Shown: positions 18,743 to 28,278, counted from the stretch's first letter. The stretch is DNA of 64,000 nt from Flavobacteriales bacterium (GCA_019638085.1 JAHBUL010000002.1:238282-302281), one strand, 5' to 3'. A program made the numbers and translations. Notes: generated from the sequence alone by a model not told the origin.

Positions 18743-20250
18743 AAAAGCTTCTAAGTTTGTTCGGCTTCGGGCTGCTCTTCGCTCCTTACACTCTGTGCCA
18801 GCCTCTTTGGGAGTTGATCATTGACCCGTTGAACCAGCATTGTGCCGCATTGAGCGCGATGTACAGTTCGCAGAACCGGTTGTTCGTATCAGTCGGTGAA
18901 CGTGGAACATTTCTACCGAGCAGGCTCTTTGAAGTGAATGAGCAAGGCGAGGTACTTGGTGCCGGAATAACTTCCATGCCCGGAAAGGTCGCCATTGAAG
19001 CTGGCTTTGTTGGTGAAAATAGCAATGGTGAACTGTTGGCCATTTCACTTGCGCTCAACCCCGCCCAACCTCCTGGCGATTCAGTGCGTATCGCCCTGTT
19101 CCGCTTCAATACCGATCTGGAACAATTGAGCGTGGTGCAGGTAGGTAAGGCGGGAAGGGACATGAGTTCTCATGTTGGCTTCGTAGGTCCGGACAGTACC
19201 ATTCGTTTGGTGTACCAGACAGATGACTGGGCGGGGAACATGCACCAATTGGAAGCAATGAAGCTCTCCATGGCCGGGGATTCCATTATGAGCAACCAAC
19301 TTTACGATGGAGTGACCCAAGCTCCAGTAACCTCATTAGTGATGCACCCCAATGGTAAGATGCTGATGGGTTCGGCCTATGCCGATTGGGGCTACACACC
19401 CACATCCGGGGGCAATGTGACCTACATCGAGAACAACTTGGAGATCGACAGCACCTATTACTTGGAGCCTGTGGACCTCAACAATCCCAGCCCCTTGTAC
19501 AATGCGCCCCAATACCCGATCCAAGCGCTACCACTGGCAAGTGGTAACTTGCTTATCTCCGGTCAATTCTGGCGGGTTTTCGGAACTGATCAGCCTGCTG
19601 TGATCCAGCGCACGGATGCCGAGGCCCATGTGATCAACCAGTTCGTTGCCGACAGTCCTTGGGATGAGGATATGCCTGCCTTCAACAAAGCGATGGACAT
19701 GGCTGAGGATGGTACAGTGTATTTTGCCCAGATGAACAATTGGGACGGCTCGAACTACTTTGGTGTTTACCCCTCTCAAGTAAGACTGACCCACTTGGAC
19801 ACGGCGTTGGATGTGTTGGGGAGTTACGTGTTTGATGGCTTTATGGACAGCACGCACTATGGGCCATACTCCGTGCTTACCACTCCGGACGGCGGCATAC
19901 TGGTCATGGGCATGAAGCGTGACCTGAACATTCCCAATGCCCCTACCAAAGCATGGGTGGCCAAGCTGGGGCCAGAGAGCTTTACCACTGACATTCCGGA
20001 AAACAAAGGTCCGGTATTGGGCCTCTACCCCAACCCCGGCACTGCGGGCTTTACCGTGGAGTTGAAAGGCCGTGTGGAAAACGGTCTGATCCATTTGGTG
20101 GACGGCCAAGGGCGCATAGTGCTTTCGCAGCCATTGAACGGGATCAATGCTGCGGTGCGAACGGCCGCCCTTGCCTCCGGCCTCTACGCGGTGATCGTGC
20201 GTGACCATGCAGGGAAAGTCCTGCAAAGTTTGCGCTGGATGAAGGAGTGA
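18739..20250 (+). CDS. T9SS-exported protein of unknown function, possibly beta-propeller
   Basis: 503 residues. A signal peptide (MKKLLSLFGFGLLFAPYTLCQ) is followed by about 400 residues with propeller-like spacing of sheet-forming segments (for example VMHPNGKMLMGSAYADWG and LTTPDGGILVMGMKRD). The C-terminal T9SS domain begins LGLYPNPGTAGFTVEL and ends LQSLRWMKE. No catalytic motif is visible. It starts inside the stop codon of the lipoprotein gene, indicating translational coupling and suggesting that the lipoprotein and this surface or secreted protein work together. Confidence 0.8.
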   Translation: MKKLLSLFGFGLLFAPYTLCQPLWELIIDPLNQHCAALSAMYSSQNRLFVSVGERGTFLPSRLFEVNEQGEVLGAGITSMPGKVAIEAGFVGENSNGELLAISLALNPAQPPGDSVRIALFRFNTDLEQLSVVQVGKAGRDMSSHVGFVGPDSTIRLVYQTDDWAGNMHQLEAMKLSMAGDSIMSNQLYDGVTQAPVTSLVMHPNGKMLMGSAYADWGYTPTSGGNVTYIENNLEIDSTYYLEPVDLNNPSPLYNAPQYPIQALPLASGNLLISGQFWRVFGTDQPAVIQRTDAEAHVINQFVADSPWDEDMPAFNKAMDMAEDGTVYFAQMNNWDGSNYFGVYPSQVRLTHLDTALDVLGSYVFDGFMDSTHYGPYSVLTTPDGGILVMGMKRDLNIPNAPTKAWVAKLGPESFTTDIPENKGPVLGLYPNPGTAGFTVELKGRVENGLIHLVDGQGRIVLSQPLNGINAAVRTAALASGLYAVIVRDHAGKVLQSLRWMKE

Positions 20251-20383
20251 GTTCTGATGTCGCGCTATTTATCCGATGCTGTCAGGCTGCACTTGGTTTG
20301 GCCGTGCTGGCTTTGGGTTGTTGGTCTTCATTGCGATGACGACAACTCAAGGTTCAATTCTAAAAGCACCCACCAGCCGCCCC

Positions 20384-20391
20384 TACCTTTG
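20384..20391 (+). promoter_or_regulatory. -7 element of ftcD
   Basis: TACCTTTG matches TAnnTTTG exactly and is followed by GCCGCC. It lies 23 bases before the ATG. A -33 TTG at the right distance is not evident. Confidence 0.55.
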
Positions 20392-20414
20392 CCGCCCAAA
20401 TTCCACTCCCGCAA

Positions 20415-22103
20415 ATGCCCATTATCGAATGCGTTCCGAATATCAGTGAAGGCCGTGACCGCGCCAAGATCGACGCCATTGCAGCAGTTGTGGAGACCGT
20501 GGAAGGCGTGCGCCTGCTGGATGTGGACCCCGGCAAGGCGACCAACCGCACGGTGATCACCTTCGTGGGGGAGCCGGAGCCGGTGATCGAGGCTGCGTTC
20601 CGCTTGGTGAAGAAGGCGCAGGAGCTTATCGATATGAGCGTGCAGCATGGCGAGCATCCGCGTTTCGGTGCCACGGACGTCTGCCCTTTGGTGCCCATCA
20701 ACGGGATCAGCGTGGAGGAACTCGCACCTTATGCGCACAAGCTCGGCGAACGGATCGGGAAGGAACTCGGCATTCCCGTCTATGCGTACGAAGCAGCGGC
20801 ACGCGAGGAAAAGCGACGCAACCTCGCCAACAACCGGGCCGGTGAGTATGAAGGGCTGGAGAAGAAGCTCGCCGATCCGGCCTGGAAACCGGATTTCGGT
20901 CCTGCGGCATGGAGCCCTTCCGTGAAGCGCAGCGGTGCCACGGCGGTGGGTGCGCGGAAGATCCTCATCGCCTATAACGTCAACCTCAACACCACCAGCA
21001 TTCGCCGGGCCAACGCCATCGCATTCGACCTGCGGGAAAGCGGACGCGTAAAGCGCGAAGGCGGAAGCCTTACCGGTAAGGTGATCACGGACGCGAACGG
21101 CGAGCCGGTGATCGAACCCGGCAAGCTGAAGTCCGTGAAAGGTATCGGCTGGTTCATCGAGGAGTACGGCATCGCGCAGCTCTCATTGAATCTGAACGAC
21201 ATCGACGTCACCCCCGTGCATGTGGCCTTTGACGAGGCGTGCAAGAGCGCGGCGGAGCGCGGCATCCGTGTTACCGGCAGCGAGCTGGTAGGGCTGATCC
21301 CCAAGCAGGCCCTGCTCGACGCCGCCGATTTCTACCTGCGCCGGCAGCAGCGGAGCCTCGGCATCACGGAACGTGAAAAGATCCTTGTTGCCGTAAAGTC
21401 CTTGGGACTGGACGACCTCGCCCCTTTCGATCCACGCAAGAAGATCATTGAATACCAACTGGAGGATCCCGCCGATTCCCACTTGGTGAACCTCAGCCTC
21501 ACCCGCTTCACCGAGGAGACCGCACGCGAAACCCCGGCCCCCGGTGGTGGATCCGTAGCGGCGATCGTGGGTGCCATGGGTGCCGCTTTGGGTGCCATGG
21601 TGGCCAACCTCAGTGCCAACAAGCGCGGCTGGGACCACCGCTGGGAAGAGTTCAGCATTTGGGCGGAGAAGGCGGAGACCTACCGCACCAAGCTACTGAA
21701 GCTGGTGGATGCGGACACGCGCTCCTACGAAGCCATCATGCAGGCCATGCAACTGCCCAAGAACAGCCCCGAGGAGCAGGCCACCCGCAAGGCAGCCATG
21801 CACGAGGCCACCAAAGGTGCCATCCTGATCCCGCTCGAAACGTTGCGCGTCTGCGTGGCGAGCATGGAAGTGGCAGAGGCCATGGCGACCATCGGCATGC
21901 CCAGCAGCGTGAGCGACGCCGGCGTGGGCGTGATGTGTGCCCGCACCGGTGCTTTGGCCGCCTACCTGAACGTGCGCACCAATTTCAAAGGCTTCGAGGA
22001 CGCCGCTTTCCAGGAGACCGTAATGAAGGAGGCCGAAGCGTTGAAGGCCAAGGCCGAAGCCCTTGAGGCGGAGGTGATGGAGGCCACCATGGCCAAACTT
22101 TGA
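20415..22103 (+). CDS. ftcD: Bifunctional glutamate formimidoyltransferase / formimidoyltetrahydrofolate cyclodeaminase
   Basis: 562 residues. The N-terminal formimidoyltransferase half (about 1-300; PIIECVPNISEGRD, HGEHPRFGATDVCP) transfers the formimidoyl group of formimidoylglutamate to tetrahydrofolate. The C-terminal cyclodeaminase half (about 350-550; ETPAPGGGSVAAIVGAMGAAL) releases ammonia to give 5,10-methenyl-THF. Length matches the fused enzyme. It completes the pathway begun by hutI at 15435 and feeds one-carbon units into folate. It has its own promoter and a terminator-like hairpin. Confidence 0.95.
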   Translation: MPIIECVPNISEGRDRAKIDAIAAVVETVEGVRLLDVDPGKATNRTVITFVGEPEPVIEAAFRLVKKAQELIDMSVQHGEHPRFGATDVCPLVPINGISVEELAPYAHKLGERIGKELGIPVYAYEAAAREEKRRNLANNRAGEYEGLEKKLADPAWKPDFGPAAWSPSVKRSGATAVGARKILIAYNVNLNTTSIRRANAIAFDLRESGRVKREGGSLTGKVITDANGEPVIEPGKLKSVKGIGWFIEEYGIAQLSLNLNDIDVTPVHVAFDEACKSAAERGIRVTGSELVGLIPKQALLDAADFYLRRQQRSLGITEREKILVAVKSLGLDDLAPFDPRKKIIEYQLEDPADSHLVNLSLTRFTEETARETPAPGGGSVAAIVGAMGAALGAMVANLSANKRGWDHRWEEFSIWAEKAETYRTKLLKLVDADTRSYEAIMQAMQLPKNSPEEQATRKAAMHEATKGAILIPLETLRVCVASMEVAEAMATIGMPSSVSDAGVGVMCARTGALAAYLNVRTNFKGFEDAAFQETVMKEAEALKAKAEALEAEVMEATMAKL

Positions 22104-22120
22104 TGGATCGCGTATGATGG

Positions 22121-22143
22121 GTCGGGGCACTTCATTCCCCGAC
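22121..22143 (+). terminator. Hairpin after ftcD
   Basis: GTCGGGG and CCCCGAC form a perfect 7-bp stem around a 9-base loop, 17 bases after the stop, without a U-tract. Confidence 0.45.
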
Positions 22144-22181
22144 TATCTTGTCCGCATGCCACTCCTTAGCCCGCCACAGCC

Positions 22182-24554
22182 ATGATATCCAAGGCGCGAT
22201 TTCGCCAGATCGCTGCGCGGGTGATCTTCTTCTTCCCCTTCCAACTGGTGGTGCTGCACCTGAAGAAGAACCACCTTACCCTGCTGTGCTGGCTGCTGCT
22301 CTTCGGTTACATCACCCAGAGCATCGGCGTTAAGTACGGGATCCCCTATGTATTCCTCTACCCTGAATATTTCGGCATTGCCAACGTCTGGTCCTTCCTG
22401 CTCCTGGGGTTCTCGTTCGGCGGTTTCATCACGGCGTTCAACTTGTTCACCTATACCTCGCACGCCTATCGCTTCCCGTTTGTGGCCACCTTGGCACGCC
22501 CCTTCCTGAAGTTCAACATCAACAACGGGATCATTCCGGCGGTCTTCGTGCTCACCTATCTCTGGTGCTCGGCCCGATTGCAGATCTACAAGGAACTGGT
22601 TCCCGTAGGCGATACCGTGCTCAATCTCTTGGGCTTTCTCCTCGGCATAGGCCTCTTCCTGCTGATCGCGCTGCTCTACTTCACGCGCACCAACATCGAT
22701 CTGCACAAGATCCTGGCGAAGGATGCCGATGCCTTCCGCCCCGAGCCCGTGATGGAGGACATTATGCCGCCCATACCCCCGGTGCGCCAACAGCAGCGCA
22801 AGGCCAGCAAATGGCTACGGCGCGAACAGCGCCTGCGTAAATGGCGCGTGGATACCTACCTCACATGGCCGTTCCGCGTGAAGCTGGCCCGTAGCAGCAC
22901 ACACTACCGCAAAGAACTCCTTCGTGCAGTGCTCTGGCAGAACCACATCAACGGCAGTATCTTCGAAGTGATCGTGGTGATCACCTTCATCGCGCTCGGC
23001 GCCTTCAGCAACACGTCCTTCTTTGCCATCCCTGCAGGAGCCAGCATCTTCCTGCTCTTCACCATGCTGCTGATGCTCTTCAGTGCCTTCATCAGTTGGG
23101 TGAAAGGCTGGATCGTTACGCTCCTCATCCTTGTGGTGGTCGCGTTGAATGCCTTGAGCCTCCACACACAGGATTTCCTGTACGACACCCAAGCGTATGG
23201 GCTGGACTATACCACGGAACCCGCGAAATACGACAGAAACGTGATCGAAGCGCTGGCCACGGATACCGTGCAGGCCCGGTTGGACATGGAGGCTCACCTG
23301 CCGACCATGGAGCAATGGCTGAGGAACAATCAGGCCATGCCGCACGAAGGGGTCAAGCCGCCCTTGATCATCATCAATACCAGTGGTGGTGGTTCGCGTG
23401 CGATGCTGTGGACGTTCCGCTGCCTGCAGGTGGCCGACAGCCTGCTCGGTGGTAAGCTCATGGAGCGGTCCGCACTGATGACCGGCAGCAGCGGTGGCTT
23501 GATCGGGGCCACCTACTACCGCCAATTGGTGCTCAAGGCCGCCGGAGGTGGCCCGGCCAACCCGGCCGCTCCGCATCACTTGGACCAGATGGCATCGGAC
23601 ATGCTTAACCCCGTGATGTTCAGCTTGGTCACCAATGACATGTTCATCCGTTATCGAAGTGTGAAGGATGGCGACCGGAGCTATACCTTGGACCGTGGCT
23701 ACGCCTTCGATCGCCGGCTGGACTCGCTCACGGGAGGCCTGTTCAACATCCGGCTCAGGGACATGGTGGAGGCCGAGCGCAGGGCACAGATCCCCATGCT
23801 GGTGATCAGCCCCACCATCATCAACGATGGCCGCCGTCTGATCATCAGCGCTCAACCTGTTTCCTACCTCACCAACATCGCCCCGGAAGCGCCTGTGCAT
23901 GCGTCCACCGAGCCGGAGAGCATCGAGTTCCAGCGCCTCTTCAAGGATCAGGACCCGGCGAACCTGAAGCTCTCCAATGCCTTGCGCATGAACGCCACCT
24001 TCCCCTACATCACACCGGTGGTCACCTTGCCCAGCGAACCGAAAATGCGGGTGATGGATGCCGGTGTCCGCGACAATTATGGCTACCGCACCACCCTGTC
24101 CTTCCTCTATACCTATCGGGAATGGCTGAAGGAGCATGTGGGCCGGGTGGTGATCATCCAAATGCGCGATAAGCAGCGGGAGCTTGAGGTGAAGCCCGTA
24201 GGCGGCACCTTGCTCGGACGCCTGATGGAGCCGGTGGGCAGCATCTACGGCAACTTCGTGAAGGCACAGGACCAGGACTATGATCTGGCGCTGAAGACCG
24301 CGGATGCCTGGATGCCGCTTCCCTTGGATGTGGTGGACCTCCAGCTCGTACACGATGATGATGATGAGATCAGCCTGAGCTGGCACCTCACCGCAGTGGA
24401 GCGGAAGTTCGTGCTGTCCACGATCAATGCCCCGGCGAACCGACAGGCCTTCCGCTCACTACAGGAATTGGTCCTGGGCAAGAGCACGGTCACGATGAAT
24501 GCCGTGCATGGAATTGCACCAGCCCCGGCATCGGATCCGTCTCCACGGCCGTAA
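22182..24554 (+). CDS. Membrane protein with a C-terminal patatin-like phospholipase domain
   Basis: 790 residues. The N-terminal 340 residues hold roughly eight hydrophobic segments. The remainder is a patatin-like domain: the oxyanion loop TSGGGSRA (about residue 400), the nucleophile elbow GSSGG (about 430, variant of GxSxG) and the dyad Asp in MDAGVRDNYG (about 625). Patatins are Ser-Asp acyl hydrolases acting on phospholipids or lipid acyl chains. A multi-helix anchor of this size is unusual for the family and places the active site at the inner membrane. The 3' end overlaps the convergent kinase gene by 65 bases. Substrate unknown. Confidence 0.85.
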   Translation: MISKARFRQIAARVIFFFPFQLVVLHLKKNHLTLLCWLLLFGYITQSIGVKYGIPYVFLYPEYFGIANVWSFLLLGFSFGGFITAFNLFTYTSHAYRFPFVATLARPFLKFNINNGIIPAVFVLTYLWCSARLQIYKELVPVGDTVLNLLGFLLGIGLFLLIALLYFTRTNIDLHKILAKDADAFRPEPVMEDIMPPIPPVRQQQRKASKWLRREQRLRKWRVDTYLTWPFRVKLARSSTHYRKELLRAVLWQNHINGSIFEVIVVITFIALGAFSNTSFFAIPAGASIFLLFTMLLMLFSAFISWVKGWIVTLLILVVVALNALSLHTQDFLYDTQAYGLDYTTEPAKYDRNVIEALATDTVQARLDMEAHLPTMEQWLRNNQAMPHEGVKPPLIIINTSGGGSRAMLWTFRCLQVADSLLGGKLMERSALMTGSSGGLIGATYYRQLVLKAAGGGPANPAAPHHLDQMASDMLNPVMFSLVTNDMFIRYRSVKDGDRSYTLDRGYAFDRRLDSLTGGLFNIRLRDMVEAERRAQIPMLVISPTIINDGRRLIISAQPVSYLTNIAPEAPVHASTEPESIEFQRLFKDQDPANLKLSNALRMNATFPYITPVVTLPSEPKMRVMDAGVRDNYGYRTTLSFLYTYREWLKEHVGRVVIIQMRDKQRELEVKPVGGTLLGRLMEPVGSIYGNFVKAQDQDYDLALKTADAWMPLPLDVVDLQLVHDDDDEISLSWHLTAVERKFVLSTINAPANRQAFRSLQELVLGKSTVTMNAVHGIAPAPASDPSPRP

Positions 24555-25341
24555 TATGCATGCGCCGCTGTGCCAGCGCTGCCACAAGTATGTCCTTGAA
24601 AGCATGGGCCACGGAACCACTGGCACGCACCTGCTGCAGCTCCCGGGCCGAAAAGAAACGCGCCAACAAGCGGGTGAGCGCGAAGAAGCGGGAAGCGACC
24701 AGGTCATGGACATAGGTATCGTCCACATGTTCCGATAAGGCAGCGGTAAAGGAGGCCACGTAGGCCTGCGGTGCTGCCGAGCGATAGGTGGAGTTCAACA
24801 CTGCGGGAAGGTCCATGCCTTGGGCGAAGAGCTGGTCCCGGAGCGCTTCGGGCACCAGACCGTACAAAGCATCGCGAAGCAAGTGCTTGCCGATGTCCGC
24901 ACCACTGCCTTCATCACCCAGGATAAAGCCCAACGATGGCATGGGCGTGTGTAGGAACGTACCATCATAATGGCCCACGTTCATCCCGGTGCCCAGTATC
25001 AGCACGAGGCCATGCTCCGTGCCATACAGGCCGCGTGCTGCGCCGAGCAGGTCACTTTCCACGTGGATCTTCGCATGGGGCCAAACCATGGCCAAAGCGG
25101 CCCGCAGTTGCTCTGCCCGTGCCTTGGTGCCGCATCCAGCGCCGTACGCCACCACTTCCAAGGGTTCTCCTCCGATGGCGGCAACCACTTCCTTCCCCCG
25201 CAATGCGGATTGCATGGCCGCAGGGTCGCCCGTTACCGGATTGTATCCCGGGAATGATGGCTTCAAGAAATGACCTGCACCAGCGGAAACCACCGCCCAG
25301 CGCGAACTACTCCCTCCAATATCACCGATCAATAAGGACAT
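24490..25341 (-). CDS. BadF/BadG-type ATPase, N-acetylglucosamine-kinase-like
   Basis: 283 residues of the ASKHA (actin/hexokinase) fold. The phosphate-1 motif LIGDIGGSSSRWAVV is at the N-terminus, a phosphate-2 motif GLVLILGTGMNVGHYDG is near 115, and GFILGDEGSGADIGKHLL near 140 is typical of the N-acetylglucosamine kinase branch of the BadF/BcrA family. The likely reaction is phosphorylation of an amino sugar recovered from cell wall, fitting an organism that also encodes a NagZ-type GH3 fusion at 6.3 kb. The sugar specificity is inferred. It converges on and overlaps the patatin gene. Confidence 0.85.
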   Translation of the reverse strand: MSLLIGDIGGSSSRWAVVSAGAGHFLKPSFPGYNPVTGDPAAMQSALRGKEVVAAIGGEPLEVVAYGAGCGTKARAEQLRAALAMVWPHAKIHVESDLLGAARGLYGTEHGLVLILGTGMNVGHYDGTFLHTPMPSLGFILGDEGSGADIGKHLLRDALYGLVPEALRDQLFAQGMDLPAVLNSTYRSAAPQAYVASFTAALSEHVDDTYVHDLVASRFFALTRLLARFFSARELQQVRASGSVAHAFKDILVAALAQRRMHITAVETDPMPGLVQFHARHSS

Positions 25342-25378
25342 ATCACCGCTTTACTGCGGCGCGGTGCCGCAGGGTGGA

Positions 25379-26053
25379 CTATGAGTTGAAGAGGAACTTG
25401 TTGGGACTAACCAACCCGTTCTTCACCGCATAAAGGACCAAGGCGGCCGTATTGTTCACGCCTAACTTCTGCATGATGTTCTTCCGGTGGGTCGTCACCG
25501 TGTGCGCACTCAGGCAAAGTCGCTCGGCAATGCGGGTGTAGGAGCAGCCCTCGGCGATTAACGCGATGATCTGCGATTCGCGCTCGCTCACCGTTACCGG
25601 CTCACAATCCAGGGCCTGGTCGAACAGTGTGTCCACATCCCACGAGGCCGCTTGGATGGCACGCAGGATCTTTCCGCAGAAGAACTTCTGGCCATCGCCG
25701 GTGTGCAACACCGCATCGATGATCTCGTTCCGGCTGCAATCCTTCTTGATGTAACTGGCCACGCCCGCGCGCAACGCGCTCAAGAGCGCCAACTGGGAAG
25801 GGTCAGGCGTAAGGGCGATGAACTTCGTTCGCCCCGAACGTCGCAGGCCGTCGCGGATCGCTTCCGCACCAAAGCCTTCGGCGGTATGATCGATCAACAC
25901 CACATCCGGGTGCAGGTCCGCGATCCGCTGATGCATTTCGTCTGCATCACGCGCTTCCCCAACGATATCAATGCGGCTCACCGATGACAGTATGGTGTGT
26001 AGACCCACAAGTGCGAGTTCACTTCGGTCGGCGAGCAAGGTCTTGATCCGCAT
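25379..26053 (-). CDS. LuxR/NarL-type response regulator
   Basis: 224 residues. The receiver domain (about 3-120) has the probable phospho-acceptor Asp55 in VVLIDH and a Lys in SYIKKD, but its N-terminal acidic pocket is weak: one Asp in LLADRSE instead of the usual pair. The LuxR helix-turn-helix (about 150-215; VSERESQIIALIAEG, SAHTVTTHRKNIMQKLGV) binds DNA. No histidine kinase is adjacent. It lies 37 bases upstream of the BadF-type kinase gene on the same strand, so it may control it or be co-transcribed with it. Confidence 0.88.
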   Translation of the reverse strand: MRIKTLLADRSELALVGLHTILSSVSRIDIVGEARDADEMHQRIADLHPDVVLIDHTAEGFGAEAIRDGLRRSGRTKFIALTPDPSQLALLSALRAGVASYIKKDCSRNEIIDAVLHTGDGQKFFCGKILRAIQAASWDVDTLFDQALDCEPVTVSERESQIIALIAEGCSYTRIAERLCLSAHTVTTHRKNIMQKLGVNNTAALVLYAVKNGLVSPNKFLFNS

Positions 26054-26121
26054 AGCTTGTTTAGAATGATCCTAAAGGCGCCGCGAATATAGTGGCCAGC
26101 CATTTGGCACGGGTGGTTTCC

Positions 26122-27048
26122 TTAACCCTGCACGCCGGTCTCGCCCACTTCAAACGTACGTCCCTCCTGGGCCAGCAGCGTGTTGGGGAAGTATTCAACC
26201 GCTTCCGCCAGCAACACACCCACATCGCGGTACCGGGAGCTGAAATGGCCGAGCAGGAGCTGCCCCACGCCGGCATCGCGCGCCAAGGTGGCCGCCTGCT
26301 TCGCCGTGCTGTGCATGGTTTCCTTGGCACGCCCGGCCAGCGCCTCGGTGAACGTGGACTCGTGATAGAGCAGGTCCACATCCTTTAAGTAAGGCGCCAG
26401 GTCCGGCACATAGGCGGTGTCCGAACAGTATGCATAGCTGCGCGGTGCCGTAGGGGGCTCGGTCAGCTCGGCATTGGGCACGATGCGTCCATCAGGAAGC
26501 ACAAGGTCCTCCCCCATTTTCACGGCACGCCGGGCATAGTGCGGAATGATGTCCACCCGCTCCTTGATCAATTTCCGGGGGCGTGGTGCCTCCCGAAAGA
26601 GGAAGCCTGTGGTCTGGATCCGATGCTTCAGGGCGAGTTCGGTCACTTCCACCCGTTCATCCTTCATCACCAATGCGCCGCTCACATGCTGTACCGGATG
26701 AAAACGCAACGGGAACCTCAAATATGTTCCCGACACCCGCAATTGCAGTTCGATCACCTCCCGCAGTTCGTAAGGGCCGTGTACATCCAACGGTAAGGTG
26801 CGGCCCAGCAAGTGCATGCTGCTGATCAGGCCCATGAGACCCAGGTAATGGTCGCCGTGCATGTGGGTGATGAACACCCGTGCGATGCGGCCCAAATTCA
26901 CCTGTGCCATACGCAGGCGCTCCTGGGTCCCCTCGCCGCAATCCATCAGGAAGAGCCGCTCGCGAATGTTGAGCAGCTGCGCCGAAGGATAACGGCCACG
27001 TGCCGGTAGGGCCGCTCCTGTTCCAAGGGTCGTAACCGCGAACCGCAT
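26122..27048 (-). CDS. rnz: Ribonuclease Z
   Basis: 308 residues of the metallo-beta-lactamase fold. The zinc motif HMHGDH is at residues 62-67, with the family N-terminus LGTGAALPARGRYPSAQLL and MDCGEGTQERLR before it. Further ligands lie in SDTAYVPDL and the late LGHFSSRY. The enzyme cleaves the 3' trailer of tRNA precursors. This matters here because the tRNA-Thr gene in the window does not encode CCA. I start at ATG 27048; a GTG one codon earlier is possible. Confidence 0.93.
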   Translation of the reverse strand: MRFAVTTLGTGAALPARGRYPSAQLLNIRERLFLMDCGEGTQERLRMAQVNLGRIARVFITHMHGDHYLGLMGLISSMHLLGRTLPLDVHGPYELREVIELQLRVSGTYLRFPLRFHPVQHVSGALVMKDERVEVTELALKHRIQTTGFLFREAPRPRKLIKERVDIIPHYARRAVKMGEDLVLPDGRIVPNAELTEPPTAPRSYAYCSDTAYVPDLAPYLKDVDLLYHESTFTEALAGRAKETMHSTAKQAATLARDAGVGQLLLGHFSSRYRDVGVLLAEAVEYFPNTLLAQEGRTFEVGETGVQG

Positions 27049-27061
27049 CACCGAGGGAAAG

Positions 27062-27086
27062 AAAAAGCCCCCGCGTGTACGGGGGC
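27062..27086 (-). terminator. Intrinsic terminator of the STAS/T9SS operon
   Basis: On the minus strand GCCCCCG and CGGGGGC pair over 7 bp with a 6-base loop, followed by TTTTT. It lies between the T9SS gene stop and the rnz start. Confidence 0.8.
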
Positions 27087-27111
27087 CTGTTCAGGGAGAT
27101 CGAACTTCATA

Positions 27112-27873
27112 TCAACGGTTCACCATCATCCGGCCTGTGTAGGTGGTTCCGGCTGCTTCCACGTGGTAGATATAGATCCCGTTCTCCAGTTCGTTCACTT
27201 CGAAGGGCACGCGGTTCACACCGGCCTTGGCCTGGACCGTCCTGCTCCACAGCTTTTCACCCACCAAGTTGAACACGTTCACCTTTGCGGTGGATGCCTT
27301 GGTGAGCCCGAACTCGATCATCGTACGATCGGCAAAAGGATTGGGAACATTCTGTACCCTTCCCAGTTTCGCGACATCGGTGATCTCAACCGCCACATTG
27401 TTGTCCGCAATGGTGATGGAATACCCCGAGAAGGTTTGGGGCACCGCCTGTGTCGATCCGAAGACCTGCAAATAGACCGTCACCTCGATCGTAATGTCGA
27501 AAGTGCCTGCTTGGGTAGGTGTACCCTCCAAGAGGCCGCAGCCCAGACTGGACGCGAGGTAGGTACAGGGGGCGCTCGTCTGGGAGTTGCACCCCACGGT
27601 GATCCCTGGGGGAAGTCCGCTCAGTTGGTCCAAGCGTACGGAGTCGATCGTTACAAAATCAGGGTAGGTCGGGTCCACCAAGGAGGCTTGGGAAGGCACC
27701 AGCAGGTTCAAGGTGTCCGTGTAGAATACGTTCACCATGCCCGGGGCGAAGTTCTCCGTGGTATCCGGCCACACGCCATAGACGCTATCCACATAGAGCT
27801 GGTTGGGGATGCACTGTGAGACCGCGTTCAAGCTGACTGCCGCGAGGGAAGCGAGGAGTAAGGTTCTGATCAT
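27112..27873 (-). CDS. Small secreted protein with T9SS type A sorting domain
   Basis: 253 residues: signal peptide (to about 19), one beta-rich Ig-like module with an odd number of cysteines (SLGCGLLEGTPTQAGTFDIT resembles a cadherin-like or putative-Ig repeat), and a C-terminal sorting domain from VQNVPNPFADRTMIEF to the last residue. The function is unknown. Its ATG overlaps the stop of the cytoplasmic STAS gene by 4 bases, so a regulator and a secreted protein are translationally coupled, which is unusual. It ends at a good terminator. Confidence 0.85.
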   Translation of the reverse strand: MIRTLLLASLAAVSLNAVSQCIPNQLYVDSVYGVWPDTTENFAPGMVNVFYTDTLNLLVPSQASLVDPTYPDFVTIDSVRLDQLSGLPPGITVGCNSQTSAPCTYLASSLGCGLLEGTPTQAGTFDITIEVTVYLQVFGSTQAVPQTFSGYSITIADNNVAVEITDVAKLGRVQNVPNPFADRTMIEFGLTKASTAKVNVFNLVGEKLWSRTVQAKAGVNRVPFEVNELENGIYIYHVEAAGTTYTGRMMVNR

Positions 27874-28250
27874 GCTTGATCTTCTTTATTGACGTCCTTT
27901 TCGATCTCTTCCATGTAGAGCAGGTCCTCCGCCTCACTCACCGTGGGGGTAATGGAGAGCACGCTTTCCAGCTGGCTGATCTGCACCAGTTTCATCACCG
28001 GCTCCTGCAAGGCGCAGATCACCAATGTGCCGTTCACGCCCTTGCAGAGCCTGTTGGCCACCAACAAGGCGCTCAATCCGGAACTGTCGCAATACCGGGT
28101 CTTGCCCATGTCGATGATGATGTTCCGCACGTTGGTCTTGTTCAAATAGACCAATTCGCTCTTCAGTTCCGGCGCACACGTGGTGTCCAGCTTGTCCACG
28201 TTGGAAACAACGAGGGTGTACTTGTCCTTGTTGGATATGGTAAAGTTCAT
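27870..28250 (-). CDS. STAS-domain protein, anti-sigma-factor-antagonist-like
   Basis: 126 residues from the ATG at 28250; an upstream TTG would add six residues. The single STAS domain carries the SpoIIAA-type motif DSSGLSALL (about 55-63), where a serine is phosphorylated by partner kinases. Related proteins control sigma factors or other partners by phosphorylation cycles that a PP2C/SpoIIE phosphatase reverses. Such a phosphatase is encoded at 34066-35532, but no cognate kinase is seen here. It is the first gene of a two-gene unit with the T9SS protein and has a clear promoter. Confidence 0.85.
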   Translation of the reverse strand: MNFTISNKDKYTLVVSNVDKLDTTCAPELKSELVYLNKTNVRNIIIDMGKTRYCDSSGLSALLVANRLCKGVNGTLVICALQEPVMKLVQISQLESVLSITPTVSEAEDLLYMEEIEKDVNKEDQA

Positions 28251-28278
28251 GTGCGTTGCTTTTTGCAAGCGTTGCCGT

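Noticed and set aside
22815..24386. 523-codon open frame on the minus strand
   Set aside because: Antisense to the patatin gene, His/Gln-rich with no motif.
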